Below, piece after piece: positions 1 through 6,843 of a stretch of 12,037 bases of DNA. Made by a program: the position numbers and the translations under genes. The DNA comes from Spirochaetia bacterium UBA5763. Its GTDB lineage: Bacteria; Spirochaetota; UBA4802; UBA5550. The notes under the pieces are model-generated. The model was given only the letters and a program-made list of their open reading frames with translations, ran no database searches and was not told the DNA's origin. Where the stretch lies: contig DIEX01000014.1 in the NCBI GenBank assembly GCA_002418835.1, positions 1 through 12,037 of the forward strand, given 5' to 3'. Numbering within the stretch: position 1 is the first letter of the stretch; the number at the start of each line of letters is the position of its first letter.

Positions 1-2072
1 AATTCATCAAGTGAGCTGTACTTCTGAAGTATCTGCTGTTTAGTGAAATCCCTGAGGCTCATGGTAATGGGCTTGCCGTCACTGTCAAAGTAAAGCTCCC
101 TCTGGTTCAGGACAGATACATCAATGCCATTAACATAGATTTTCTCTCTTTTACCGCTATTTACTCCTCCGGAATTCTCTGCTTCAAAACTCTCTTCGCC
201 TTCACCGGCTGTTTCATAACCGTTTTCGGTAAACTCTTCGTAACCTTTCACCTCTTCACCACTGGCTTCATCAAATACAGGGGTTTCATCCGCAAGCTCC
301 TCATCTTCAATGCCGCTTATATCATCACCCTGTCCTACGCCCTTTACGCGTACAGGGTCACCGTCAAATTCAGGGTCAGAGAAGAGGTCAGTGACATTCC
401 TGAAATCCAGTATTGTAAAGTACCTCTTGCCGTACTCTTCATTGATCCTTGTGCCGCGCCCTATTATCTGCTTAAACTCGGTCATTGACCTTATATTGCT
501 GTCCAGTACAATGAGCTTACAGGTCTGCGCGTCAACACCTGTGGTCATTAGCTTTGAGGTGGTGGCAATCACAGGGTACTTCTGTTCAGGGTCTATAAAG
601 TTATCAAGCTCGTTCTTACCTTCGTTATCGTCCCCTGTAATCTTCATTATATACTTATCATTCTCTTTCACAAGGTCGGAATTCGCGTTAACAAGCTCTC
701 TTCGCATTCCGTCAGCGTGTTCAATATCCTGGCAGAAAACTATTGTCTTTGAAAAACGGTCTGTACCTTTTAGAAACTCAGTAATCTTGGCAGCTACAAG
801 CTCGCGCCTCTCTTCAACAACTATATTCCTGTCAAAGTCAGACCTGTTATATATCCTGTCTTCAACGGGGTTGCCGTTTTTATCAAGGAACCCGTCAGGG
901 GGCCTCCATCCCTCAAGGTCAATATCAAGGCCCACACGGATAACACGGTAAGGTGCGAGGAATCCGTCATCAATTCCTTGGCGTAAAGAATAGGTATATA
1001 TGGGATCACCGAAATATTCAATATTTGAAACTTCATCACTCTCCTTCGGCGTTGCTGTTAAACCGATATGTGTGGCTTTATCAAAGTATTTAAGTATCTC
1101 CTTCCATGCGCTGTCATCAGCAGCGCTCCCCCTGTGACACTCATCTATCACAATAAGATCAAAGAAACCGGGAGAAAAATCCTTAAATGCATCTTCAACT
1201 TCCTGCGGGTTTGTAAGCCCCTGGTATAAAGCGAGGTAGATCTCATAAGCCTTGTCAGATGAATCAATGCCCCTCTTTCCATTGCTTACAAGCTGCTCTT
1301 TACCGTTAACCTCAATGACCTTCTTCTTAACTATTGTCATCTTGTCCCTGAAGTGCCTGAAGTCGCCCCTGCGGGTCTGGTCAATGAGAGCGGTTCTGTC
1401 TGCAAGGAATAGAATCCTCTTCTTTGTACCGCTCTTCCATAGCCTGTAAATAATCTGGAAAGCTGTATATGTTTTACCTGTGCCTGTTGCCATTACAAGG
1501 AGAATCCGATCACGCCCCTTTGCAATGGCCTCCACTGTGCGGTTAATGGCAATCTGCTGATAATATCGCGGGGAACGTCCGCTCCCGTCATGGTAATAAT
1601 CCTGTGATGCAATCCTCTCCTGTTCAGGTGAATCTATCCCTTTATACTTTTTATATATTGCCCACAGTTCTTCAGGGGATGGAAAGCTCTCCATATCAAG
1701 TTCTGTTTCCATTTTACCTTTTGCTGTTCTGTTATGAAAAATAAAGCTGTCACCATTACTGCTGAACACGCAGGGTATATCAAGTATTGCGGCATATTCA
1801 AGTGCCTGCTGCATTCCGGCACCGGGAGTATGTTTATTATCTTTAGCTTCAATTACGGCAATGGGGATATTCGATTTGTAATAGAGTATATAATCTGCAA
1901 ATTTTTTCTTTCCGCGCACAGTGAGGTGGCCGCGCACGTATATACGTCCGTCAGTGAAGTAGACCTGTTCCCGCACCTGTTTCTGAATATCCCACCCGCT
2001 CTTTTCAATAGCAGGAGTAATAAACTTGGTGCAGATATCGCGTTCAGTAAGTTCTTTTTTCCAGTTCATCAT
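1..2072 (-). CDS. hsdR: Type I restriction enzyme R subunit (HsdR), 3' end cut by window edge
   Basis: ATP-dependent DNA translocase and nuclease subunit of a type I restriction-modification complex (R2M2S). About 690 N-terminal residues are visible in one unbroken frame. In order: a PD-(D/E)xK nuclease core with D60 and E75-A-K77; Walker A MATGTGKT at 194–201; the DEAD-like box DECHRG at 310–315; LTATP (motif III); QIIGRGTRI starting at 535 (motif VI); an acidic linker at about 570–640; then the beginning of a C-terminal domain resembling that of EcoEI-type R subunits, which are about 800 residues long. The start is the first of two adjacent ATG codons: AGGGGA lies 9 bases upstream. No hsdM or hsdS is visible. 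The gene to its right is unrelated, so partners, if present, should lie beyond the left edge. The gene is more GC-rich than most neighbours. The exact type I subclass is inferred. Confidence 0.95.
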   Translation of the reverse strand, partial: MMNWKKELTERDICTKFITPAIEKSGWDIQKQVREQVYFTDGRIYVRGHLTVRGKKKFADYILYYKSNIPIAVIEAKDNKHTPGAGMQQALEYAAILDIPCVFSSNGDSFIFHNRTAKGKMETELDMESFPSPEELWAIYKKYKGIDSPEQERIASQDYYHDGSGRSPRYYQQIAINRTVEAIAKGRDRILLVMATGTGKTYTAFQIIYRLWKSGTKKRILFLADRTALIDQTRRGDFRHFRDKMTIVKKKVIEVNGKEQLVSNGKRGIDSSDKAYEIYLALYQGLTNPQEVEDAFKDFSPGFFDLIVIDECHRGSAADDSAWKEILKYFDKATHIGLTATPKESDEVSNIEYFGDPIYTYSLRQGIDDGFLAPYRVIRVGLDIDLEGWRPPDGFLDKNGNPVEDRIYNRSDFDRNIVVEERRELVAAKITEFLKGTDRFSKTIVFCQDIEHADGMRRELVNANSDLVKENDKYIMKITGDDNEGKNELDNFIDPEQKYPVIATTSKLMTTGVDAQTCKLIVLDSNIRSMTEFKQIIGRGTRINEEYGKRYFTILDFRNVTDLFSDPEFDGDPVRVKGVGQGDDISGIEDEELADETPVFDEASGEEVKGYEEFTENGYETAGEGEESFEAENSGGVNSGKREKIYVNGIDVSVLNQRELYFDSDGKPITMSLRDFTKQQILQKYSSLDE

Positions 2073-2082
2073 AATATCTTTT

Positions 2083-2135
2083 CCCCTCGCCTTGAGGAGA
2101 GGGGTGGCGCGTCAGCGACGGGGTGAGGTCTCACC
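2083..2135. repeat. Dispersed hairpin-type repeat in the hsdR leader
   Basis: A GC-rich block in AT-rich surroundings. It contains CCCCTC (2083–2088) pairing with GAGGGG (2099–2104), then a GGCGCG...GACGGGG stretch, then a second dyad GGTGAG/CTCACC (2122–2135). This layout resembles short extragenic repeats that occur in many copies in bacterial genomes; that resemblance is from memory. The hsdR ribosome binding site AGGGGA (minus strand, plus coordinates 2082–2087) lies almost wholly inside one hairpin arm. Confidence 0.6.
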
Positions 2136-2145
2136 GGCAGATTAT

Positions 2146-2173
2146 CTTATACAAATATTTGCATATTTGTCAA
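2146..2173 (-). promoter_or_regulatory. hsdR promoter with a palindrome in its spacer
   Basis: On the minus strand TTGACA (2173–2168) is followed after 16 bases by TATAAG (2151–2146), a near-consensus sigma-70 promoter pointing into hsdR. The spacer is filled by a 20-base dyad at 2151–2170 with perfect 8-base arms ACAAATAT/ATATTTGT around TTGC. A regulator bound there would block RNA polymerase. The leader would be about 65 bases. Confidence 0.6.
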
Positions 2174-2428
2174 CCCGATTGTGTCAAAAAAGAGCAGATG
2201 CTCACCCTTTTCAGCTTAAAAAATCAGACTTATTATTAAACACAAAACCCGTTCTGTACAACGCAAAGGCATAGACCCCCGCCTTCGCGGGGGTGACAGT
2301 GTGTTGCCATGAATCTTACCCACATACAGATAGGGGCGGTATGACATACTATCTTTACCCGGCATTTATAATAGCACAAAAAGATTTATAAACATAGCCC
2401 CGGCAAGTCGATGTTGCAGATAATTTTA
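2168..2428. repeat. Intergenic repeat unit, copy A (matches 6844–7054)
   Basis: Shares scattered blocks, in the same order, with 6844–7054. These are TGTCAA (minus-strand TTGACA) at one end; a 21-base block at 2186–2206 with dyad GAGCA/TGCTC around a variable centre; a hairpin at the middle; and a 41-base block at 2388–2428 with only 2 mismatches to 7014–7054. No coding frame explains the conservation. The remaining spacer up to 2490 holds no gene that I can see. Confidence 0.7.
2276..2293. repeat. GC-rich hairpin CCCCCGC/GCGGGGG
   Basis: Perfect 7-base arms CCCCCGC (2276–2282) and GCGGGGG (2287–2293) around CTTC, followed by TGACAG. Neither strand has a U-run after it, so it is not a standard intrinsic terminator. 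It looks like the common dispersed repeats with a GCGGGGGTGACA-type end. It occupies the place in repeat unit A where copy B has its own hairpin (6931–6974). Confidence 0.65.
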
Positions 2429-2490
2429 AAAACAATCGTATTTTTAAAGCAAGTTATAAAGATGCAACTTCTGGCGATCATGCATCATGG

Positions 2491-3237
2491 TCAGTCACCT
2501 AAAACTATTTCTTGTCCCGGATAAGTATATCTTAAAATATTATTCAATGCTTCTTTCTGATACTTCAGATGTGTACCATAAAAAACAATATTTTCTTTAC
2601 TTACCGGAAGAGCTTTTATCATAATATCTTCCTGTGACAAATGAACTTTTACCGGATCCGTAGGTTCTCCATTTAAATCAATTATAATGACTTCAGGAAA
2701 TAGTTTTATTTGTTCAAGCAGTTCATCATTCCAAATTGTATCTGCAAAGTATGAAAAAACAGCTTTATTTTCATAATACATTACAAACCCCCATGTTTCT
2801 ATATAATGAAACATGGGGAAGGGTTTTAATATGACTTTATCATCAATCTGAATGTTATCTGTTGAAATTAATTCAATAAATCTGATATTTGTTTCAATCC
2901 ATTCATTTAACGGATGTTTTTCTCCTACAGCAAGAAAGCAAATCTCTTTACTTTTTTTTCTAATGTCTTTAGGCCCTAAGATCAAAATTTCATTAATATT
3001 TTTATTTATTGAATTAAAGAATAATCGGAGCAAAAGAAATGGAAGTCCAAAATAATGATCACCGTGAAAATGAGAAATATAAATTGATTCAATTTTTGAA
3101 ATATCAATTTTCTCCCTGAATAAACTATTCATAATATCTGGTGGCGTTTCAATTAAATGTTTATCGTCAAATATAAAAGAATTATAGGGTAATCCTTCAC
3201 TTATTGCACCGCCATTTCCAAGAATTTTAATTTTCAT
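2491..3237 (-). CDS. MBL-fold metallo-hydrolase (RNase Z-like)
   Basis: A 248-residue metal-dependent hydrolase of the metallo-beta-lactamase fold. The metal-binding motif HFHGDH is at residues 56–61, after an N-terminal beta strand (MKIKILGNGG) and before GLPFLL. Further ligand candidates are the Asp in ADTIW, the His in VHLSQED and the His in GTHLKY near the C-terminus, in the order expected for RNase Z-like members. It lacks a signal peptide and is expected to be cytoplasmic. The substrate is unknown; neighbours do not help, since it stands alone between repeat-filled spacers. The ribosome binding site is weak (AATAGG about 10 bases upstream), and a TATAAT-like element lies just ahead of the start. 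The gene is strongly AT-rich, unlike hsdR, which suggests separate acquisition. The fold is secure; tRNA 3' processing as the role is not. Confidence 0.9.
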   Translation of the reverse strand: MKIKILGNGGAISEGLPYNSFIFDDKHLIETPPDIMNSLFREKIDISKIESIYISHFHGDHYFGLPFLLLRLFFNSINKNINEILILGPKDIRKKSKEICFLAVGEKHPLNEWIETNIRFIELISTDNIQIDDKVILKPFPMFHYIETWGFVMYYENKAVFSYFADTIWNDELLEQIKLFPEVIIIDLNGEPTDPVKVHLSQEDIMIKALPVSKENIVFYGTHLKYQKEALNNILRYTYPGQEIVLGD

Positions 3238-3342
3238 TTCATAATACCTATTATATCCCTATAACAGAAGTATTTTGTATATTGCCGACATGAATTATGA
3301 ATGCTTTTAATCCGAAACGAGGCCGGACTTTCGCAGAAATTA

Positions 3343-3820
3343 TTTTACAAAAATCAGATCACATAATACCTGAATAACAAATAAAATCCGGCATACTTAA
3401 AAACATATTATCCGGTTTGATTAAAACAAGATCTATTTTAAAAAGAAAGGTAACCCATATAGCAATGTACCTGCAACGAATAGAATTAACAGTATCAATG
3501 ATATTGCTGTTTTCAATTTAAAAAATAATATCTGTTCCAGTGAACGCAGAAACCAGAAAACAGAAATGCATAGAGTCAAAGAAAGACCTAAGTCAGTATT
3601 CAGCATTTCATCTGTATGAAAAATTGAAATATAAGAAAATATTATAAATACAAAGGCCAGGCATAAATTCAGCACCTGCATAATATTACGATTAATAAAA
3701 CTGATACTTTTAAGTTCATCTTTCCAGTTAAATAATTTCCAGAAAAAAAGATGAAATACTGCAAACAAAAGGTTGAAAATACCGCCAGCAAAAATCAGTT
3801 TTGTCATACTCTTCATCCCC
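3343..3820. repeat. Duplicated unit, copy 1 (membrane protein gene plus 3' flank)
   Basis: About 475 bases match 8106–8583 at a constant offset of 4763. I count about 12 differences (near 97.5% identity), one of them in the 90-base noncoding 3' flank. The match starts at TTTTACAAAAATCAGATCA and stops just before the gene's start codon. No terminal inverted repeats or target duplication are seen. The 3' flank carries the CCGG-based hairpin seen in the other copies (3388–3415). Confidence 0.9.
3433..3807 (-). CDS. Small four-helix membrane protein, copy 1
   Basis: I do not recognise a named family. The product is 124 residues from the chosen ATG, nearly all hydrophobic, with four likely transmembrane helices at roughly 3–25, 42–63, 70–93 and 100–121. 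A conserved polar stretch (KLFNWKDELKSISFINRN) lies between helices 1 and 2. An in-frame ATG three codons upstream (3816) has GCGGGG directly abutting it, which is too close; the same GGGG is 9 bases from the inner ATG, so 3807 is preferred. Copy 2 (8196–8570) shows the same arrangement and differs at 4 positions in the protein. A weak promoter candidate is TTGAAA (3958–3953) with TATATC (3934–3929). The gene stands alone here, while copy 2 sits in an operon. Function unknown. Confidence 0.85.
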   Translation of the reverse strand: MTKLIFAGGIFNLLFAVFHLFFWKLFNWKDELKSISFINRNIMQVLNLCLAFVFIIFSYISIFHTDEMLNTDLGLSLTLCISVFWFLRSLEQILFFKLKTAISLILLILFVAGTLLYGLPFFLK

Positions 3821-4289
3821 GCAGATTAATACCTGCTTCATTAGTTTTTAATTTTAAACTGTTATACCCCGGGGGGCTTATCTCTAACTTAATCTGCTTT
3901 AATATCCAGTGTGCTTTGCCACAGTTCTGATATAGCCATTTCACGCGGGGAGTTTCAACCCTTTTTTTGAGTGCAGGAGAGTGGAGCTGTATTATGACTA
4001 AACTTTAAACAACAATAAACAGGATATTTACTGTAATTATAATTTGGTGATGACCATTTGATTTTTTAGTTTTCACTTTATGCTATATCTTTGATGCTGA
4101 TATGAAAACACGTTACTATGAGTCAATATCATCCGGGCTATTTTCTTTATTACTCACAACATCAGAAAACTTGCCAAACTACAGTACGGTAAAAATATCT
4201 CATAAGACACCAAATGCCGGGCTAATTAAAATTCCGGCATTCTTAAGGCGGTTATTTAAATCAAACGTCTATGCTGAAAGGCAGCCATT
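3821..4289. other. Spacer without a convincing gene
   Basis: About 470 bases between the membrane protein copy 1 and the RibD-like gene. It holds the possible promoter of copy 1 (TTGAAA 3958–3953, 18-base spacer, TATATC 3934–3929), a CCCCGGGG palindrome at 3867–3874 and the hairpin at 4213–4241. An 83-codon plus-strand frame (4102–4353) runs into the reductase gene and looks spurious. Confidence 0.6.
4213..4241. repeat. Hairpin AATGCCGG/CCGGCATT downstream of the reductase
   Basis: Perfect 8-base arms (4213–4220 and 4234–4241) around a 13-base AT-rich loop, about 50 bases past the reductase stop codon. The right arm belongs to the CCGGCATNCTT motif that recurs at 3388, 5817 (degenerate), 7179 and 8151. 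It could end transcription of the reductase gene, but no clear U-run follows. Confidence 0.55.
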
Positions 4290-4856
4290 CTATTTTATCG
4301 ACCCGTCTTTACATACTTCATACCTCAGCTCTACCATCCCGGCACCCATCTGATGAACAGAGATCAGCCTCAAAACCGGGCTTAGAATCCTGCGGGGGAA
4401 AAGCGGTTTACCTTTGCCCAGAGTTACTGAACCAACCTGGATTATCAGCTCGTCTAACAGACCCGCGTCATAAAACTGACCGGCGAGGTCACCACCTCCA
4501 ACTATCCATATATTTTTGCCGCCGGCAGCTTCACGTAAATCATTCAGAATTTGGCATACATCTCCATTCACGAACCTTATATCTCCCCCTTCGATTACCG
4601 GAAGCTTGCGGCTTGAAAATATCCAAGCTGGTTGCGTATATGGCCAGTGTGATCCGGTCTCAGCAGCAACCATTTCCGAATTTCGTACAATCCATTCGTA
4701 AGTTGCAGATCCCATTACTAATGCGCCCACATGTGATATAAACTCCGGGTAACTGGAGTTATTCAGATCACTTAAGGAAAAAAGCCAGTCCAGAGAGTCA
4801 TCTTCTGTTGCGATAAATCCGTCAAGGCTCGTGGCCGTGTAGTACTGCGTTTTCAT
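4290..4856 (-). CDS. RibD C-terminal/DHFR-like reductase family protein
   Basis: A 188-residue stand-alone member of the RibD C-terminal domain family, which has a dihydrofolate-reductase fold and binds NAD(P)H. Visible motifs: TATSLDGFIA at 7–16 at the N-terminus, LVMGSATYEW at 46–55, and VGGGDLAGQF at 119–128, the glycine-rich nucleotide-binding turn, then LLDELIIQVGSVTLGKGKPLF. This is the usual full length; there is no deaminase domain, so a role in riboflavin synthesis is unlikely. Members are often annotated as dihydrofolate reductase without proof. AAGGAG lies 11 bases before the ATG. It stands alone, with no consensus promoter that I can see, though the upstream 60 bases are AT-rich. 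More GC-rich than the membrane-protein gene next to it. Family call is firm, substrate unknown. Confidence 0.9.
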   Translation of the reverse strand: MKTQYYTATSLDGFIATEDDSLDWLFSLSDLNNSSYPEFISHVGALVMGSATYEWIVRNSEMVAAETGSHWPYTQPAWIFSSRKLPVIEGGDIRFVNGDVCQILNDLREAAGGKNIWIVGGGDLAGQFYDAGLLDELIIQVGSVTLGKGKPLFPRRILSPVLRLISVHQMGAGMVELRYEVCKDGSIK

Positions 4857-5030
4857 AATTTGATTTTCTCCTTTATGATTACACCTGACTTGAATTATCC
4901 TGATAAATTAGAGATATTTTATGATTTTCAATGTTTACAATAGATGGTGCGGCATAAAAGAAAAAAACCAGACAATGGATACAGCATTTTTCTTATGCAA
5001 AGCCTCGACTGTCTTACCTCTTTGATGTGG

Positions 5031-5132
5031 CGCAGCCCAAGCGAGCAACAGTGAGTTGGGCATGTAAGCTGTGTTGTGCGGAGTGACCGCATGGTTACAG
5101 TAAATATATTCGCTTTGAGCCCACGGACGGGC
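5031..5132. repeat. Cluster of short GC-rich hairpins downstream of higA
   Basis: Three small dyads within 100 bases: GCCCAA (5035–5040)/TTGGGC (5056–5061), GCGG (5078–5081)/CCGC (5087–5090), and GCCC (5119–5122)/GGGC (5129–5132). The first resembles a dispersed repeat. It lies between the higA stop and the RibD-like gene. No U-run follows, so terminator activity is uncertain. No protein frame or tRNA fold fits. Confidence 0.5.
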
Positions 5133-5149
5133 GAAAAGCTGGTTATATT

Positions 5150-5455
5150 TTATAATGTATGCTGTATTTCATAAAGGCTTTTAATCGCTTTTATTTCTTT
5201 TGCCTTTATATTTGATTCTTCTCTTAAATCATATTCTATCTGAAGGCCCATCCAAAAATCAGGAGTCGTCCCAAAATATTTTGAAAATCTTAAAGCTGTA
5301 TCTGCACTTATACTTCTTTTGCCTTTTATAATCTGTGAAATTCTTGTTGGAGGAATATTTGTATCTTTAGCAAGTTTATAAGCTGTGATATTATATTCCT
5401 TTAAAAACTCTTCCTGTAATATTTCACCCGGATGTATATTCTTTATCTTCTTCAT
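5150..5455 (-). CDS. higA: HigA-family antitoxin, XRE-type HTH
   Basis: A 101-residue antitoxin and transcriptional repressor of the HigA/VapI type. Residues 8–18 (HPGEILQEEFL) form the typical start, the helix-turn-helix spans about 24–45 (YKLAKDTNIPPTRISQIIKG), and FGTTPDFWMGLQIEYDL at 61–77 is the family's characteristic stretch. It is expected to bind HigB and neutralise it, and to repress the operon by binding an operator. It is the second gene, 12 bases after higB, in the toxin-first order usual for higBA. An AAAGG with 8-base spacing precedes its ATG and sits right after the higB stop, so the two are probably co-translated. The likely operator is the dyad at 5756–5776. Confidence 0.93.
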   Translation of the reverse strand: MKKIKNIHPGEILQEEFLKEYNITAYKLAKDTNIPPTRISQIIKGKRSISADTALRFSKYFGTTPDFWMGLQIEYDLREESNIKAKEIKAIKSLYEIQHTL

Positions 5456-5467
5456 TTCTTTACCTTT

Positions 5468-5749
5468 TTAATGATAATCAACTATTTCAACATTATAAGC
5501 ATTTGAATCTTCCCACTGGAAGCAGATACGATATTGATCATTTATTCGAATGCTATATTGATCTTTCCTATCACCTTTGAGCTTTTCTAATCTATTTGCT
5601 GGCGGAGCCATCAAATCCTTTAATTCTTTCACTCTTTGAATCATGAATAGTTTTCTTAAAGCGACTCTTTGGATATCTTCAGAAAATTTCTTTGAATATT
5701 CCTGATTCCATATCTTTTCAGTCTCTTTACATTTAAATGACTGTATCAT
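5468..5749 (-). CDS. higB: HigB-family toxin (RelE superfamily mRNA interferase)
   Basis: A 93-residue toxin of the HigB/RelE superfamily, whose members cut mRNA on the ribosome. The N-terminus MIQSFKCKETEKIW, the central LEKLKGDRKDQYSIRINDQYRICFQWE (about 55–80) and the C-terminal VDYH are all typical; R68, R74 and H93 are likely functional residues. It has full family length, so it is probably active and kept in check by HigA. The start matches the family N-terminus, yet no ribosome binding site precedes it, and the -10 box ends only 5 bases before the ATG. This points to a leaderless or nearly leaderless mRNA. The neighbouring genes are unrelated. Confidence 0.93.
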   Translation of the reverse strand: MIQSFKCKETEKIWNQEYSKKFSEDIQRVALRKLFMIQRVKELKDLMAPPANRLEKLKGDRKDQYSIRINDQYRICFQWEDSNAYNVEIVDYH

Positions 5750-5754
5750 AATTC

Positions 5755-5783
5755 ATAATAACGCGAGACGTTAATATTGTCAA
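5755..5783 (-). promoter_or_regulatory. higBA promoter with internal operator
   Basis: On the minus strand TTGACA (5783–5778), 17-base spacer, TATTAT (5760–5755): an almost perfect sigma-70 promoter. Inside the spacer lies a 21-base dyad (5756–5776), TAATAACG and CGTTAATA arms matching at 7 of 8 positions around CGAGA, a natural site for HigA autorepression. The start point should fall at about 5749–5747, on the higB ATG itself. Confidence 0.8.
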
Positions 5784-5794
5784 TTATTTTCTTT

Positions 5795-6112
5795 TAATAC
5801 CTGAAAAACAAATAAAACCTGGCATACTTAAAAACATCTTCTCCGGTTTGAATAAAAAATATCTACTTTAAAAAGAAAGGTAACCCATATAGCAACGTAC
5901 CTGCAATGAATAGAATCAGCAGTATCCATGATATTGCTGTTTTTAATTTAAAAAATATTACGAATACAAAGGCCAGGCATAAATTCAGCACCTGCATAAT
6001 ATTACGATTAATAAAACTGATACTTTTAAGTTCATCTTTCCAGTTAAATAATTTCAAGAAAAAAAGATGAAATACTGCAAACAGCAGATTAAAATCCCGG
6101 CAATCAAACCAA
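5795..6112 (-). pseudogene. Decayed third copy of the membrane-protein unit
   Basis: Coding remnant 5863–6112, plus 3' flank 5795–5862 that matches copies 1 and 2 less closely. Compared with copy 2 (8196–8570), 114 bases (38 codons) are missing in frame, joining FVFVIF directly to FKLKTAIS. At the breakpoints copy 2 has the direct repeat AAAAAATA (8283–8290 and 8397–8404), and the remnant keeps one copy, the usual mark of a slippage deletion. Near the 5' end one T of a TTTTT run is lost, shifting the frame, and the ATG region is not recognisable; only a TTG remains as a possible start for 64 residues. It shares copy 2's bases where copies 1 and 2 differ, so it came from a copy-2-like unit. 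It begins about 12 bases after the methyltransferase stop. Probably not functional. Confidence 0.85.
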
Positions 6113-6123
6113 GTGAAACTGTA

Positions 6124-6714
6124 TTAAAGCTTCTGTGCAATTATATACACATGCTTCTCCGGGTACTGATCAAGCTCCAGGTGTCTGCAACTGCATCCCG
6201 ATTCCATAATAATTTTCAGATTCTCATCAATCCCGATAGAACCGTAAAAAAATTTCTCACCATGCCAGAGGCTTTCATGTTCACCCTCCTCGTCACCCAG
6301 TGTATATATGAGTACCCCGCCGGGATTGAGCATCCCGCAGAGTTTTGATACAACTAGCCTGTGATCTTTACCCGGCAGGTGAAATATACTGTCCCATGCT
6401 GCAATAAAATCGTAGGTTTCATTGCTCATCCACGTACATATATCTGCCACATAAAATTTCGCACCGGGATGAAGCTCCCTGGCTATGTTGATCATATTCT
6501 GTGACAGGTCAATCCCTGTTACATCAAAACCCTCTGAAAGGAGTTTTCTGATAATTCTACCGCCGCTTCCGCACCCCATATCAAGGGCCGTGCCTCTCCT
6601 CTTGCAATAGCTTATAGCTCTCTCTATCTGCTTAATACCGTAAGAAGATTCATTATGGTTATCATGCCACCATTGGGCTATCTTATCATAACTATCTGCT
6701 AAGTTGTTTTTCAT
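6124..6714 (-). CDS. Class I SAM-dependent methyltransferase
   Basis: A 196-residue Rossmann-fold methyltransferase. Motif I LDMGCGSGG is at 44–52, the acidic residue D69 in TGIDLS should bind the SAM ribose, ADI at 90–92 marks motif II/III, DSIFHL follows at 108–113, and LNPGGVLIYT at 129–138 is the post-motif strand. The substrate cannot be read from sequence; small-molecule methylation is most common for this size. An ATG at 6741 would add 9 residues, but AAGGA touches it directly. The ATG at 6714 has AAGG 9 bases upstream and is preferred. It has its own promoter candidate (6787–6814) and is followed directly by the membrane-protein remnant. More GC-rich than the genes on either side. Family firm, substrate unknown. 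Confidence 0.9.
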   Translation of the reverse strand: MKNNLADSYDKIAQWWHDNHNESSYGIKQIERAISYCKRRGTALDMGCGSGGRIIRKLLSEGFDVTGIDLSQNMINIARELHPGAKFYVADICTWMSNETYDFIAAWDSIFHLPGKDHRLVVSKLCGMLNPGGVLIYTLGDEEGEHESLWHGEKFFYGSIGIDENLKIIMESGCSCRHLELDQYPEKHVYIIAQKL

Positions 6715-6786
6715 TTCAATTTTCCTTTTTAACACCTTCATTCCTTAATCAGATTTATATAGAGAACCAGCAAATTACTTTTCCCC

Positions 6787-6814
6787 ATTATACGGTATAA
6801 GGGATGATTGTTTA
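6787..6814 (-). promoter_or_regulatory. Candidate promoter of the methyltransferase
   Basis: Minus-strand TATAAT (6792–6787) with TAAACA (6814–6809) 16 bases upstream. The -10 is perfect and the -35 matches 4 of 6. The leader would be about 65 bases. A second TTGACA (6849–6844), at the end of repeat unit B, has only a poor partner. Confidence 0.45.
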
Positions 6815-6843
6815 GACTGAGTATTACTTATAATAACATTGTA

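Noticed and set aside
310..951. 213-codon plus-strand open frame
   Set aside because: Lies wholly antisense to hsdR, whose frame carries all expected helicase motifs; composition is that of a shadow frame.
821..1039. 72-codon minus-strand frame inside hsdR (and a similar one at 1634–1852)
   Set aside because: Alternative frames of the same strand as hsdR; the main frame runs unbroken across both, so no frameshift is needed.
2191..2490. CRISPR array
   Set aside because: Repeats are few, unequally spaced and related only in blocks; no regular repeat-spacer pattern anywhere in the window.
4102..4353. 83-codon plus-strand frame starting MKTRYY, similar to the reductase start MKTQYY on the other strand
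   Set aside because: About 14 of 18 starting bases match, then similarity ends; it overlaps the reductase 3' end and has no ribosome binding site. Too little for an inverted remnant.
5001..5100. tRNA-like fold
   Set aside because: Small hairpins are present, but no T-loop consensus, anticodon arm or matching acceptor stem.
6067..6348. 93-codon plus-strand frame
   Set aside because: Antisense to the membrane-protein remnant and the methyltransferase end; no supporting features.
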